Below are positions 15,921-24,323 of a stretch of DNA of 61,186 nt, in pieces (position 1 is the first letter of the stretch; every line of letters starts with the position of its first letter). The translations under genes and the position numbers were made by a program. This DNA comes from Actinomycetota bacterium (lineage in GTDB: Bacteria; Actinomycetota; Thermoleophilia; Solirubrobacterales; 70-9). Below the pieces are notes generated by a model that was not told where the DNA came from, did no database searches, and worked only from the letters and a program-made list of their open reading frames with translations. Location of the stretch: positions 1-61,186 of the forward strand of contig JAFDWO010000083.1 of assembly GCA_018268415.1 (NCBI GenBank), read 5' to 3'.

Positions 15921-16451
15921 ATGCAGACAAGCGCGACCGAAACCCCCCTCGCCGAGGCCCATTGGGCAGGGATGCGAGGCTGCCGGCACATCCTCGCGAT
16001 AGCCGAGGCCAGGGCCTGCGAGGACCTGGTCCAGACGGCGTTCGACCTGGCGGACACCCATCACGCTCTGCTGACCCTGGTGATCCGGGTGCCCGAGCCG
16101 GTGATCACCTCCTACTGGGCCTACGTCGACATGGCCGGCCTCAAACGCGAAATGCTGAGCGAAGCCGAAAGGCGGGTACGGAGCTGGGCCGCCGCGGCGC
16201 CGCCGGGGGTCTCGATCGTCACCCGCTGCCTGCGGCCCTGCGACGAGTGCAGCGTGGCACGCGAGATCGACGCGGGCAAGTACGACCTCTGCCTCGCCTC
16301 GCGGCCGAGCCGCTGGCAGTGGCCGCTGCGGCTGGTCGGCAAGCGACGCCTGATGAGGGCGGCGCTGCGCGCGAACCTGACCCTCATTCCGTCCTCACCG
16401 GCCTGGAGGACGGCCCACCCGGAACCGCAGTGGATAGGCGAACGAGTATGA
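15921..16451 (+). CDS. universal-stress-protein-like protein
   Basis: 176 aa. GCRHILAIAEARACEDLVQT at the start and LADTHHALLTLVIRVPEP fit the first beta-alpha-beta unit of UspA domains; the ATP-binding GxxG(9-10)GS motif is absent. A basic C-terminal part (RPSRWQWPLRLVGKRRLMRA) resembles Usp endings. Divergent from the NTF2-like gene and upstream of the transporter. Family call is tentative. Confidence 0.5.
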   Translation: MQTSATETPLAEAHWAGMRGCRHILAIAEARACEDLVQTAFDLADTHHALLTLVIRVPEPVITSYWAYVDMAGLKREMLSEAERRVRSWAAAAPPGVSIVTRCLRPCDECSVAREIDAGKYDLCLASRPSRWQWPLRLVGKRRLMRAALRANLTLIPSSPAWRTAHPEPQWIGERV

Positions 16452-16468
16452 GTCGGCCAGTCGATCCA

Positions 16469-16501
16469 TATTTGCGACGGCCAGCGACGCGCTCCTACTG
16501 T
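16469..16501 (+). promoter_or_regulatory. promoter TATTTG-N21-TACTGT
   Basis: TATTTG 16469-16474 with -35 TTGCGA, 18-bp spacer, -10 TACTGT at 16496-16501. The transcript leader of about 40 nt contains AGGAGG just before the TTG start at 16548. Drives the transporter operon. Confidence 0.6.
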
Positions 16502-16547
16502 TACCAAGGAAATGGGTCGAACGGCCCCGGGTTAGGAGGAGTGTTAC

Positions 16548-17912
16548 TTGAACGGTAAGAATGTGAACCATTCGACTGAGCGACGGCGGGTGCCATTCGA
16601 GGGCAGGCCGGCGCTCCGAGGGTGCGCTTTGCTGCTGACGATCGGTGCGCTCACGGCATTCGCCGCCGGTTGTGGAAGCGGCGACAGCACGACCGGTGGC
16701 AGTGAAACGTCCGAAAACGGCTCCTCCGCAAGCGGTAGCTCGACCGCGGCGACGAAGGAACCGACCGGGACGCCGATCACCGTTGCCGCCTTTGTTGACG
16801 AGAGCGGCCCGAACAACGGCGGTCAGGGCGATACCGCCGATGTCATGCAGGCCTGGGCGAACAGTGTGAACGCCAAAGGTGGTCTGGCGAATCACCCGGT
16901 CAAGGTCGAAGTCCACGACAGTAGGGGGAATCCGTCGACCGCCGCCTCGCTGGCGCAGGAAGCGGTCAAGAACCAGGCCGTTTCGGCGGTGATCCTGGTC
17001 GACGCCGCGGCTGACGCGGCGGCTGCCAAACCACTGTCGGCTGCCGGGCTGCCAGTGATCGGGGGCAACGGCTTCAACCCCGAAGTCTGGGGAGCCACGC
17101 CCGAAAACAAGATCGCTCCGATCCCGCCGATGGAAAACGTCTTCGGCGTCAGCACGGGATTCCCGGCCAACGCGGCGGGCTTCATCGAGGCGCCCAAGAA
17201 CGCGGGCTACAAATCGATCGCGGCCGTCGACTTCTCCACCGACCCCGCCAGTAAACAGGCGACCGAACTCGTCCAACACCTCGCGCCGGAGGCCGGGCTC
17301 GAATTCAAGGTTGGGATCACGATCGACCCGACCGCTCCCGACTACACCGCGCAGTGCCTTGAGCTGGTCCAGGAAAACGTGGAATACACAATCCTGACCA
17401 TGCCCGACGCGACCGCGAAGCGCTTCGTCGGCGACTGCAAGACGCAGGGGTACAGCGGAGCGATCGGCGCCGGTGCCGGCCTGGTGACTCCGACCTTCTA
17501 CGAATCGCTCGAAGGCACCAAGCTCATGGGCGGGCTGACGGCCTTTCCTTGGTTCGCGGAAGCGGCACCGGTGAAGCGCTATCGCTCCCTGATGGAAGAA
17601 GACGAAGTGCCGGAAGAAGAGTGGGCACGAGGCGACTCGACGGCAACCTGGACGACGCTTGAACTGTTTCACAAGGCGCTCGAAGACAACGCCAAGAAAT
17701 TGAGTGGCGCAGTGACTCGCGAAGACGTGCTCGCTGCTTACCACACGATCAAGAACGAGACGCTCGGCGGTCTGCTGCCCGAACCTGTCACCTATACCAA
17801 GGGCCAACCCGCACAGGTCAGCAGATGCTCGTGGCTGTATAGCTACGAAGACGGGAAGTTCACCGGAAGCTATAAGGCGACCTGCCCCAACCCGAATCTG
17901 GGTCTTGGCTGA
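16548..17912 (+). CDS. branched-chain-amino-acid-type ABC transporter substrate-binding lipoprotein
   Basis: 454 aa. After a basic N-terminus there is a hydrophobic stretch and lipobox AFAAGC (Cys42), followed by a Ser/Gly/Thr-rich linker, so it is an anchored extracytoplasmic binding protein. The mature part has the type I periplasmic binding fold of LivK-like proteins (TADVMQAWANSVNAKGGLAN, PVIGGNGFNP). Start is TTG with AGGAGG 9 nt upstream. Glutamate is coded mainly by GAA, unlike neighbouring genes. Its ligand is probably an aromatic acid or related compound, judging by context only. Confidence 0.85.
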   Translation: MNGKNVNHSTERRRVPFEGRPALRGCALLLTIGALTAFAAGCGSGDSTTGGSETSENGSSASGSSTAATKEPTGTPITVAAFVDESGPNNGGQGDTADVMQAWANSVNAKGGLANHPVKVEVHDSRGNPSTAASLAQEAVKNQAVSAVILVDAAADAAAAKPLSAAGLPVIGGNGFNPEVWGATPENKIAPIPPMENVFGVSTGFPANAAGFIEAPKNAGYKSIAAVDFSTDPASKQATELVQHLAPEAGLEFKVGITIDPTAPDYTAQCLELVQENVEYTILTMPDATAKRFVGDCKTQGYSGAIGAGAGLVTPTFYESLEGTKLMGGLTAFPWFAEAAPVKRYRSLMEEDEVPEEEWARGDSTATWTTLELFHKALEDNAKKLSGAVTREDVLAAYHTIKNETLGGLLPEPVTYTKGQPAQVSRCSWLYSYEDGKFTGSYKATCPNPNLGLG

Positions 17913-17930
17913 TCACGGTCAGAGCTCGAT

Positions 17931-17964
17931 CCCGGACCTATGGGTGCAAACCCATAGGTCCGGG
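17931..17964 (+). other. 15-bp perfect hairpin with GCAA tetraloop
   Basis: CCCGGACCTATGGGT (17931-17945) and its exact complement (17950-17964) enclose the GNRA loop GCAA. It lies between the binding-protein gene and the permease fusion and is not followed by a T run. Such intercistronic stems usually protect the 3' end of the binding-protein message or partially terminate transcription, giving excess binding protein. Function here is inferred. Confidence 0.7.
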
Positions 17965-17996
17965 TCAGTTCGGTTCGGGGCGCCGGGGAGCCTTCG

Positions 17997-20708
17997 GTGA
18001 GCGACTTCCTTCCCTTCATCGTTCTCGGAATCGCCACCGGGTCCCTGTATGGCCTCGCCGGCTCGGGGCTGGTACTGACTTATAAAACCTCGGGACTCTT
18101 CAACTTCGGGTATGGGGCGATCGCGGCTGCCGCCGCCTACATCTTCTATTTCCTCCATCAGAAGCAGCACGTCGGCTGGCTGCTCTCGCTGCTGCTGGCG
18201 GTCATCGTGCTGGGCGTCGTCGTCGGCTTCCTCTTCGAGCGCCTCGCCAGCGCGCTCTCCGACATTTCGAGCACGCTGAAGATCGTCGCGACGGTGGGCG
18301 TCGTGCTCATCGTCCAGGGTGTCACGACGATCGCCGCCGGGCCTGACACGATCACGCTCGAACGTTTCCTTCCCGACGCCGCCAAGACCTTTCAGGTCGC
18401 GGGCGCGACGATCACCTACGAACAGGTGGCTGTCACCGGCGTCGCCATGGCCGCGGTGGGTCTCTTCTACGCGCTCTTCCGCTGGGCCCGAATCGGGATC
18501 GCGATGAGAGCGGCGGTCGACAACCCGGACCTGCTGGCGATGCAGGCGACCGACCCCGCCCGCGTCCGGCGCACCGCCTGGGTCATCGGCTCGATCTTCG
18601 CCGCCCTCTCGGGCGTCTTGATCGCGCCGATGACCGGGCTCAACTCGATCCTCCTCACCTACCTCGTCGTCCAGGCCTTCGGCGCCGCGGCGATCGGCGC
18701 CTTCTCGAGCATCCCGCTGACCTTCCTCGGCGGCATCCTGATCGGAATCGGCTCGGCGATCTCGACCAGGTACGTGGTCCAGGTTCCGTGGCTCGCCGGG
18801 CTGCCGTCCTCGTTGCCGTTCTTGGTCCTCTTCGTGGCGCTCCTGGTGGTGCCGAAGCGAAAGCTGGTGCCGCTGACCCGCGTCCGCCTCCGCGCGCCGC
18901 CGCAGTACCGGGCGCCGACCCCGGTCCGGGTCGCCGTCGGCGTCGTGCTGCTGGCCGGCCTGATTGCCGTCCCGCAGGTCGTCGGCGCGCGCCTTCCCTA
19001 CTTCACCGAAGCGGTGATCACGGGGATGATGTTGCTCTCGCTCGGCCTCTTGGTCCGCACCTCGAACCAGGTGTCGCTTTGTCACGCTGCCTTCGCCGCG
19101 GTCGGCGCGGTGGCCTTCTCCCAACTCCACGTCGACGCCGGCGTGCCGTGGATCCTGGCGATGCTCGGCGCGGGCGCGGTGACGATGGCGATCGGCGCAC
19201 TGGTGGCGATTCCCGCGATCCGGCTCTCCGGCCTCTTCCTGGCGCTGTCGACCCTCGGTTTCGGGATCCTGGTCGAACGCCTCTTCTACAACCAGAGCTT
19301 CATGTTCACGACCTTCAGCTCGGGTCGCAAGATGCCGCTGCCCGGTTTCGCCGCCGATCCGAAGAGCTTCTTCTACGTGACCCTGGCGGCGCTCGTCCTC
19401 ACCGGGCTACTGGTTGTCCTGCTGCAGCGCAGCCGGCTCGGCCGGATGCTGCGGGCCCTCGGCGGTTCGCCGACGGCGGTCACCGCGATGGGACTCAACA
19501 TCAACGTCACCAAAGTGGTCGTCTTCTGTATCTCGGCCTTTCTCGCCGGGATCGCCGGTGCGCTGCTCGGGGTCGACCGCGGCTACGCCGTCTCGAGCGA
19601 CCCCTTCTTTCTCTCCTTCAACTCCCTGGTGTTGCTGGCGATGCTGGCGATCGCGCCGTTCGCCGAGCCCTGGTACGCGATCGTCGCTCTGGCTGGGGTC
19701 TTGCCCGGCTACATCAGCGGCAATAACACCACGGTCTGGCTGAACGTGATGTTCGGCGCCGCGGCTGTCGTCGTTGCCACCCAGGGAGGACCCGCGCCGA
19801 TGCCGCTGCGCCTGCAGCAACTGCTCGACCGGCTGGGGCGTCGGCGCCCGGCAGTCGAGCCGGAGGGGGAAGATGAGGTTGTGCGGGGCCGACCGGCCGA
19901 GCCCGGCGCCCCCGGCCTCTCGACTGAGTCGCTGGTCGTCCGCTTTGGCGGCCTCGTCGCGGTGGACGGTCTCGCGCTGGAGGCCCCGCTCGGCCGCATC
20001 ACCGGCCTGATCGGTCCCAACGGAGCCGGCAAGACGACCACCTTCGACGTCTGCAGCGGCTTCAACCGCAGTTTCGACGGCCGGGTTCGGTTGCACGGGG
20101 CCGACGTGACGCGGATGTCGCCATCGGCGCGGGCCCGTGATGGCCTCGGGCGGACCTTCCAGCGGGTCGAGCTCGGCGGGGGCCTGACCGTGCTCGAGAA
20201 CGTGATGCTCGGCGCCGAGGCGAGCGAAGTAGGCGCCCACGTCCTGCCTTACCTGACCGCCGGGCGCGGCGACAAGCGCCACGCCGCCGCCGCGGCCTGG
20301 GCCGCGCTGGAGGAATGTGGGATCGTCGACCTCGCCCACCAGCAGGCCGGTTCGCTGTCGACCGGCCAGGCCCGGCTGGTCGAGCTCGCCCGGCTCCTGG
20401 CGGGGCCATTCGACATGCTGCTGCTCGACGAGCCCTCCTCAGGACTGGACGAGGAGGAGACGAACCGCTTCGCCAAGCTGCTCGAAGGGACCGTCGCCGA
20501 GCGCAAGGTCGGGGTGCTGCTGGTCGAGCACGACGTCGAGCTGGTCAGCCGCGTCTGCGACTACATCTACGTCCTCGACTTCGGCGAGCTGATCTTCGCC
20601 GGGACGCCGGCCGAGATGATGAGCAGCGAAGTCGTCCGCGCCGCCTACCTCGGCGACGACGCGGTGATGTCCGCGGTCGCCGCCGCCCCGTCACCGGAGC
20701 AGTCGTGA
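17997..20708 (+). CDS. LivH-LivM-LivG triple fusion (two permeases plus ATPase)
   Basis: 903 aa in one frame. Residues 1-295 are a LivH permease (VLGIATGSLYGLAGSGLVLTY, FGYGAIAAAAAY); about 305-610 are a LivM permease (VITGMMLLSLGLLVRTSNQV, then LSLCHAAFAAVGA-like and GRMLRALGGSPTAVTAMGLN); about 640-895 are a LivG ATPase with Walker A GPNGAGKTTT (near 673), signature LSTGQ (near 788) and Walker B LLLDEPSSGLD (near 807). LivH-LivM or LivM-LivG fusions are known; a fusion of all three is unusual. LivF follows with a 4-bp overlap. Confidence 0.92.
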   Translation: MSDFLPFIVLGIATGSLYGLAGSGLVLTYKTSGLFNFGYGAIAAAAAYIFYFLHQKQHVGWLLSLLLAVIVLGVVVGFLFERLASALSDISSTLKIVATVGVVLIVQGVTTIAAGPDTITLERFLPDAAKTFQVAGATITYEQVAVTGVAMAAVGLFYALFRWARIGIAMRAAVDNPDLLAMQATDPARVRRTAWVIGSIFAALSGVLIAPMTGLNSILLTYLVVQAFGAAAIGAFSSIPLTFLGGILIGIGSAISTRYVVQVPWLAGLPSSLPFLVLFVALLVVPKRKLVPLTRVRLRAPPQYRAPTPVRVAVGVVLLAGLIAVPQVVGARLPYFTEAVITGMMLLSLGLLVRTSNQVSLCHAAFAAVGAVAFSQLHVDAGVPWILAMLGAGAVTMAIGALVAIPAIRLSGLFLALSTLGFGILVERLFYNQSFMFTTFSSGRKMPLPGFAADPKSFFYVTLAALVLTGLLVVLLQRSRLGRMLRALGGSPTAVTAMGLNINVTKVVVFCISAFLAGIAGALLGVDRGYAVSSDPFFLSFNSLVLLAMLAIAPFAEPWYAIVALAGVLPGYISGNNTTVWLNVMFGAAAVVVATQGGPAPMPLRLQQLLDRLGRRRPAVEPEGEDEVVRGRPAEPGAPGLSTESLVVRFGGLVAVDGLALEAPLGRITGLIGPNGAGKTTTFDVCSGFNRSFDGRVRLHGADVTRMSPSARARDGLGRTFQRVELGGGLTVLENVMLGAEASEVGAHVLPYLTAGRGDKRHAAAAAWAALEECGIVDLAHQQAGSLSTGQARLVELARLLAGPFDMLLLDEPSSGLDEEETNRFAKLLEGTVAERKVGVLLVEHDVELVSRVCDYIYVLDFGELIFAGTPAEMMSSEVVRAAYLGDDAVMSAVAAAPSPEQS

Positions 20709-21445
20709 GCCCGGGATCGAACGGAGCGAGCCCGGCCGCGCCCGCGGCGCCGGCCCTGCAGGTCGAGGGGCTGGTGGCCGGCTACGGCCGCACGATCGTC
20801 CTCCGCGGCGTCGGCCTCGACGTGCCGGCCGGCGGCGTCGTCGCGCTGCTCGGTCCCAACGGCGCCGGCAAGACGACGCTGCTGCGGACGATCTCGGGCC
20901 TGATCCCGCCGACTGCCGGCACGGTCCGGATGGCGGGCGCCGACATCACCCGGATGCGAGCCCACCGGCGCTTCGCCGCCGGGCTCTGCCACATCCCCGA
21001 GGGACGCGGGGTCTTCCGTGGCCTGACGGTGCGGGAGAACCTCGCGATGCAGGCTCCGAAGAGGGGCACGGCGGCAGCGATCGAACGGGCGAGCGACGCC
21101 TTCCCGGTCCTCGCCGACCGGCTCGGCCAGCGGGCCGGGACCCTCAGCGGCGGCCAGCAGCAGATGCTTGCCGTGGCAGCCGCCTACACCCGCGACCCGT
21201 CGCTGGTCGTGATCGACGAGGTTTCCTTCGGCCTGGCGCCGCTGGTGCTCGACGAGATCTTCGAGTTTCTCCGCGGGCTGGCAGCCAAGGGCACGGCGCT
21301 GCTGATCGTCGACCAGTTCGTCAGTCGGGCGCTCGACCTGGCCGACCACGCCTACGTGCTGCGCCGCGGCAGCATTGTCATGCAGGCCAGTGGCGAGGAC
21401 GCCGACGCCGCGATCTTCGAGCAGTACATGGGGTCGTCCGAATGA
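20705..21445 (+). CDS. livF: branched-chain-type ABC transporter ATP-binding protein LivF
   Basis: 246 aa from the GTG overlapping the previous stop. Walker A GPNGAGKTTLL, Q-loop region IPEGRGVFRGLTVRENL typical of LivF, signature LSGGQQQML, and Walker B LVVIDEVSFGLAP, where the usual DEPS proline is valine. Forms the second ATPase of the importer with the LivG domain of the fusion protein. Short Ala/Pro-rich N-terminal extension of about 18 residues. Confidence 0.9.
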   Translation: MSPGSNGASPAAPAAPALQVEGLVAGYGRTIVLRGVGLDVPAGGVVALLGPNGAGKTTLLRTISGLIPPTAGTVRMAGADITRMRAHRRFAAGLCHIPEGRGVFRGLTVRENLAMQAPKRGTAAAIERASDAFPVLADRLGQRAGTLSGGQQQMLAVAAAYTRDPSLVVIDEVSFGLAPLVLDEIFEFLRGLAAKGTALLIVDQFVSRALDLADHAYVLRRGSIVMQASGEDADAAIFEQYMGSSE

Positions 21446-21470
21446 CTTCAATCCAAAGGAGGAAGTAGCG

Positions 21471-21782
21471 ATGGAGGTAAAGCTGCCTTTCGTCGAGAGG
21501 GTCGCCGCCGGCTCACCGGAGTTCGGCGAGTTGATCGCGCAGGCCCAACAGGTGTCCTACGCACCGAGCGCGCTCGACCCGAAGACCAAGATTCTGATCA
21601 CGCTGGCGATCGACGTCGTGCTCGGCGCCGAGGACGGGGCCGAGGTGCTCGGCCGCGTGGCCCGCGAGCAGGGCGTCACCGAAGCCGAGCTGATCGACGT
21701 CATCAAGCTCTGCTTCACCGTCGCCGGAACGCGCCAGGTGGCGGTCGCCGTTGGCGCCCTGGGGGCCGCGCCCGATGCCTGA
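21471..21782 (+). CDS. carboxymuconolactone decarboxylase family protein, small
   Basis: 103 aa preceded by AAAGGAGG. SALDPKTKILITLAIDVVLG and EAELIDVIKLCFTVAGT match the small CMD-domain proteins. There is no CxxC, so it is not an AhpD-type peroxidase. Lies between the transporter and the P450 operon; it overlaps the YCII gene by 8 bp. Third CMD-like gene in the window after 2497 and 6087. Confidence 0.7.
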   Translation: MEVKLPFVERVAAGSPEFGELIAQAQQVSYAPSALDPKTKILITLAIDVVLGAEDGAEVLGRVAREQGVTEAELIDVIKLCFTVAGTRQVAVAVGALGAAPDA

Positions 21783-22113
21783 GGAGCCGCCCGGCTATTA
21801 CCTCGTCGTCCAGCGGGCGCTTGGCGACCCGGAGCGGGCCAAGGAGCGGATCGACGAGCACATGGCCTGGCTCAAAGAGCGCCTGGCCGAGCGCCGCCTC
21901 TTCCTCACCGGGGTCGCCGAGACCGAGGGCGGCACTGGTCGCGACGCCGGCTTCTTGTTGGTCCGGGCCGAGAGCTTCGAGGACGCCCGCGCGGTGGCCG
22001 AGGACGACCCCTTCCTACGCCACGGGATCCGCAGCATCGAGCTGCTCCGCGTGATCCCGATGAACGGCGAAATCCGCGCCGACTTCTGGGGCGGTGTCGG
22101 GTCGCTGGCCTGA
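21775..22113 (+). CDS. YCII-related domain protein
   Basis: 112 aa. YYLVVQRALGDPERAKERID, then EHMAWLKERLAERRLFLTG and AVAEDDPFLRHGI match YciI-like ferredoxin-fold proteins, whose conserved His/Asp pair is present (H in EHMAW, D in EDDPF). Family members are small dehydrochlorinases or muconolactone-isomerase-like proteins. Fits a role on a lactone or unstable intermediate of ring cleavage; not proven. Confidence 0.7.
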   Translation: MPEEPPGYYLVVQRALGDPERAKERIDEHMAWLKERLAERRLFLTGVAETEGGTGRDAGFLLVRAESFEDARAVAEDDPFLRHGIRSIELLRVIPMNGEIRADFWGGVGSLA

Positions 22114-22157
22114 CCTCCGCTCCGCCAACCGTCAAGCCAAGATCAAAGGAGAGCACC

Positions 22158-22454
22158 ATGCCTGCTTACGTCGTCGCCCTCGTCAAGCCGCTGGACAAAG
22201 AGGGGATCGTCAAATATCGCGAGATCGCCGCCGAGGCGATCGCCCGGTACGGCGGCCGCTACGTGATTCGTGGCGGCGGCCTGATCGCCGACACGCTCGA
22301 AGGCGAGCTGCCCGACGCGGAGCGAGCGATCGTGCTCGAGTTCCCCGATCTCGCCGCCGCCAAGGGCTGGTGGGAATCGCCGGAGTACGCCCCGGCGCGC
22401 GAGATCGCCGAGACCGCGATGCGGCGGACGATGATCGTCGCCGAAGGCGAGTAG
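22158..22454 (+). CDS. DUF1330 family protein
   Basis: 98 aa, RBS AAAGGAG. YVVALVKPLDKEGIVKYREI, then GGRYVIRGGG and AAKGWWESPEYAPAREIAE are the DUF1330 signature. This is a dimeric alpha/beta-barrel family of unknown function often found next to catabolic enzymes. Four bases separate it from the P450 gene. Confidence 0.8.
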   Translation: MPAYVVALVKPLDKEGIVKYREIAAEAIARYGGRYVIRGGGLIADTLEGELPDAERAIVLEFPDLAAAKGWWESPEYAPAREIAETAMRRTMIVAEGE

Positions 22455-22457
22455 CCG

Positions 22458-23753
22458 ATGGCACCCGCGCTGCCGAGGCCACCGGCCCCCGCCGGATTCG
22501 ACCCGTTCTCGCAGGCCTACCTCGCCGATCCGCACCGCTTCTGGCAGACCGCGAGGGAGGAGCGCGTCTTCTACTACGGGCCGATTCAGTGCTGGGTGCT
22601 TTCGCGCTACGAGGACGTTGCCGGCGCCTTCCGCGACTGGGAGACGTTCTCCTCGCGGGTGCTTCGGCCGGTGCCGTTGCCGGAGGAGTCGCGGCGGCGG
22701 GTGCCTGCCGAGGTGCAGGCGATCGTCACCAGCCTGATGGACCACGCGATCGTCAACATCGATCCGCCCGAGCACACGATGCACCGAAAGAACGTGCAGA
22801 AGGCCTTCACCCGGCCGCTGGTCGCCGCCAACGAGCCGATGATCCGCGAGCTCGCGGCCGGCCTCGTCGAGGGCTTCGCCCCGGCCGGCGGCTGCGAGCT
22901 GATGGGCGAGTTCTGCCATCCGCTGACGATCGGCGTGATCACCAGCATGCTCGGCCTGCCCGACGACCTGCTGGGCAAGTTCCACAGCTGGATCGACGAC
23001 CTGCAGGGGCTGGTTACGGTGCAGCGCTTCGAGGGCTCGGCGCAAGAGGGCGTCGAGCCGCCGCCGCTGCTGCCGGCCGAGGAGCTCGAGCGGCGCTACC
23101 AGAGGGTGGGGGAGGTGTACCCGCACTTCCAGGAGTTGCTCGCGGAGCGCCGGGCCAACCCGACCGACGACCTGATCACGGCGATGCTGATGGCGCGCAA
23201 CGAAGACGGCACGGCGGCGATGACCGACGATTACATCCTCGGCCACATGGTCAGCCTCGCCCTCGCCGGCAGCGAGACCACCGCCGACCTGCTCGGCCAG
23301 ATGGTGATGTTCTTCGCCGAGCGCCCCGACGTCCTCGCTCAGATCCTCGCCGAGCCGGACCTCTGGGAGCCGGCGATCGAGGAGGGCCTGCGCCGCTGGG
23401 CGGTCGCCAACAACCAGCTGCGGGTGACGACCCGCGACGTCGAGATCGGCGACGTCACGATCCCGGCCCGCTCCGCCGTCCTGCTCAACATCGCGGGCGC
23501 CGACAGCGACGCCGAGGTCTTCCCCGACCCGCTCGCCTTCGACCTGCGCCGGGAGAACGTCGGCGACCACATCGGCTTCGGCCTCGGCCGCCACTTCTGC
23601 ACCGGCGCCCCGCTCGCCCGGCTCGAGGCGCGGTGCGCCCTGCAGGAGCTCTACGGCCGCCTGTCGGAGATCGCGGTCGACCCGGGTCAGGAGCTGGAGT
23701 ACAAGCCCGCGGTGACGATCCGCGGGCTCAAAAGCCTGCGGGTGTCCTGGTAA
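22458..23753 (+). CDS. cytochrome P450
   Basis: 431 aa. I-helix LALAGSETTADLL, ExxR in EEGLRRW, and heme loop FGLGRHFCTGAPLAR with Cys381 as the axial ligand. No membrane anchor, so a soluble bacterial class I enzyme needing ferredoxin and reductase, neither of which is seen nearby. Probably hydroxylates the imported substrate. Its last 26 bp overlap the 3' end of the convergent flavin-reductase gene. Confidence 0.9.
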   Translation: MAPALPRPPAPAGFDPFSQAYLADPHRFWQTAREERVFYYGPIQCWVLSRYEDVAGAFRDWETFSSRVLRPVPLPEESRRRVPAEVQAIVTSLMDHAIVNIDPPEHTMHRKNVQKAFTRPLVAANEPMIRELAAGLVEGFAPAGGCELMGEFCHPLTIGVITSMLGLPDDLLGKFHSWIDDLQGLVTVQRFEGSAQEGVEPPPLLPAEELERRYQRVGEVYPHFQELLAERRANPTDDLITAMLMARNEDGTAAMTDDYILGHMVSLALAGSETTADLLGQMVMFFAERPDVLAQILAEPDLWEPAIEEGLRRWAVANNQLRVTTRDVEIGDVTIPARSAVLLNIAGADSDAEVFPDPLAFDLRRENVGDHIGFGLGRHFCTGAPLARLEARCALQELYGRLSEIAVDPGQELEYKPAVTIRGLKSLRVSW

Positions 23754-24315
23754 CCGCGACCGCGACCGCGAGCTCGGCGAGGAGGTCGGCGATCCAGCCG
23801 CTGATCTCCTCGTCGGCGAACCCGCCCTGCTCGTCGAAGCAGCGGGCGATTCCCGGCAGCGCGAACTCCTTGCTGCCGACCGGGACGGCGCCCGCGGCAT
23901 GCACTATCTGGCGTAGGTGGTGGAAGGCGACGATCCCTCCGGACGGTCCCGGGGAGGCGGTGATCACCGCCAGTGGCTTGCGGGCCAGCGCCGCCTCGCC
24001 GCGCGGCCGTGAGCACCAGTCGACGGCGTTCTTCAGCACCGCCGGGGCGGACCGGTTGTACTCAGGGGTGACGAGCAGCAGCCCGTCCGCCGAGCGGACG
24101 TCCTCGCGGAGTTGGCGGACCGGCTCCGGCGCCGCCCCTTCTCCTTCCACGTCCTGGTTGAAGAAGGGCAGCCGCTCGAGCCCCTCGAGCGGGCGGATCC
24201 GCATCTCTGGCGGCTCCAGCCGGCGGGCCTCAGCGAGGACCCTGGTGGTGAAGGAGCCGGCGCGCAGGCTGCCCGGCAGGGCGAGGATCTCGAGCTGGGG
24301 CGTGCCGGCCTCCAT
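23728..24315 (-). CDS. NADPH-dependent FMN reductase
   Basis: 195-aa flavodoxin-fold reductase: ALPGSLRAGSFTTRVLAEA binds the FMN phosphate, and LLVTPEYNRSAPAVLKNAVD is the conserved isoalloxazine-contacting segment of the SsuE/ArsH-like group. Could supply reduced flavin or act as a quinone reductase. Second gene after the NmrA-like gene on the minus strand (8-bp gap). Confidence 0.85.
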   Translation of the reverse strand: MEAGTPQLEILALPGSLRAGSFTTRVLAEARRLEPPEMRIRPLEGLERLPFFNQDVEGEGAAPEPVRQLREDVRSADGLLLVTPEYNRSAPAVLKNAVDWCSRPRGEAALARKPLAVITASPGPSGGIVAFHHLRQIVHAAGAVPVGSKEFALPGIARCFDEQGGFADEEISGWIADLLAELAVAVAVTRTPAGF

Positions 24316-24323
24316 CGGTTCTC

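Noticed and set aside
17931..17964. intrinsic terminator after the binding-protein gene
   Set aside because: No T run follows and the permease genes downstream lack another promoter; treated as a processing or attenuation hairpin.
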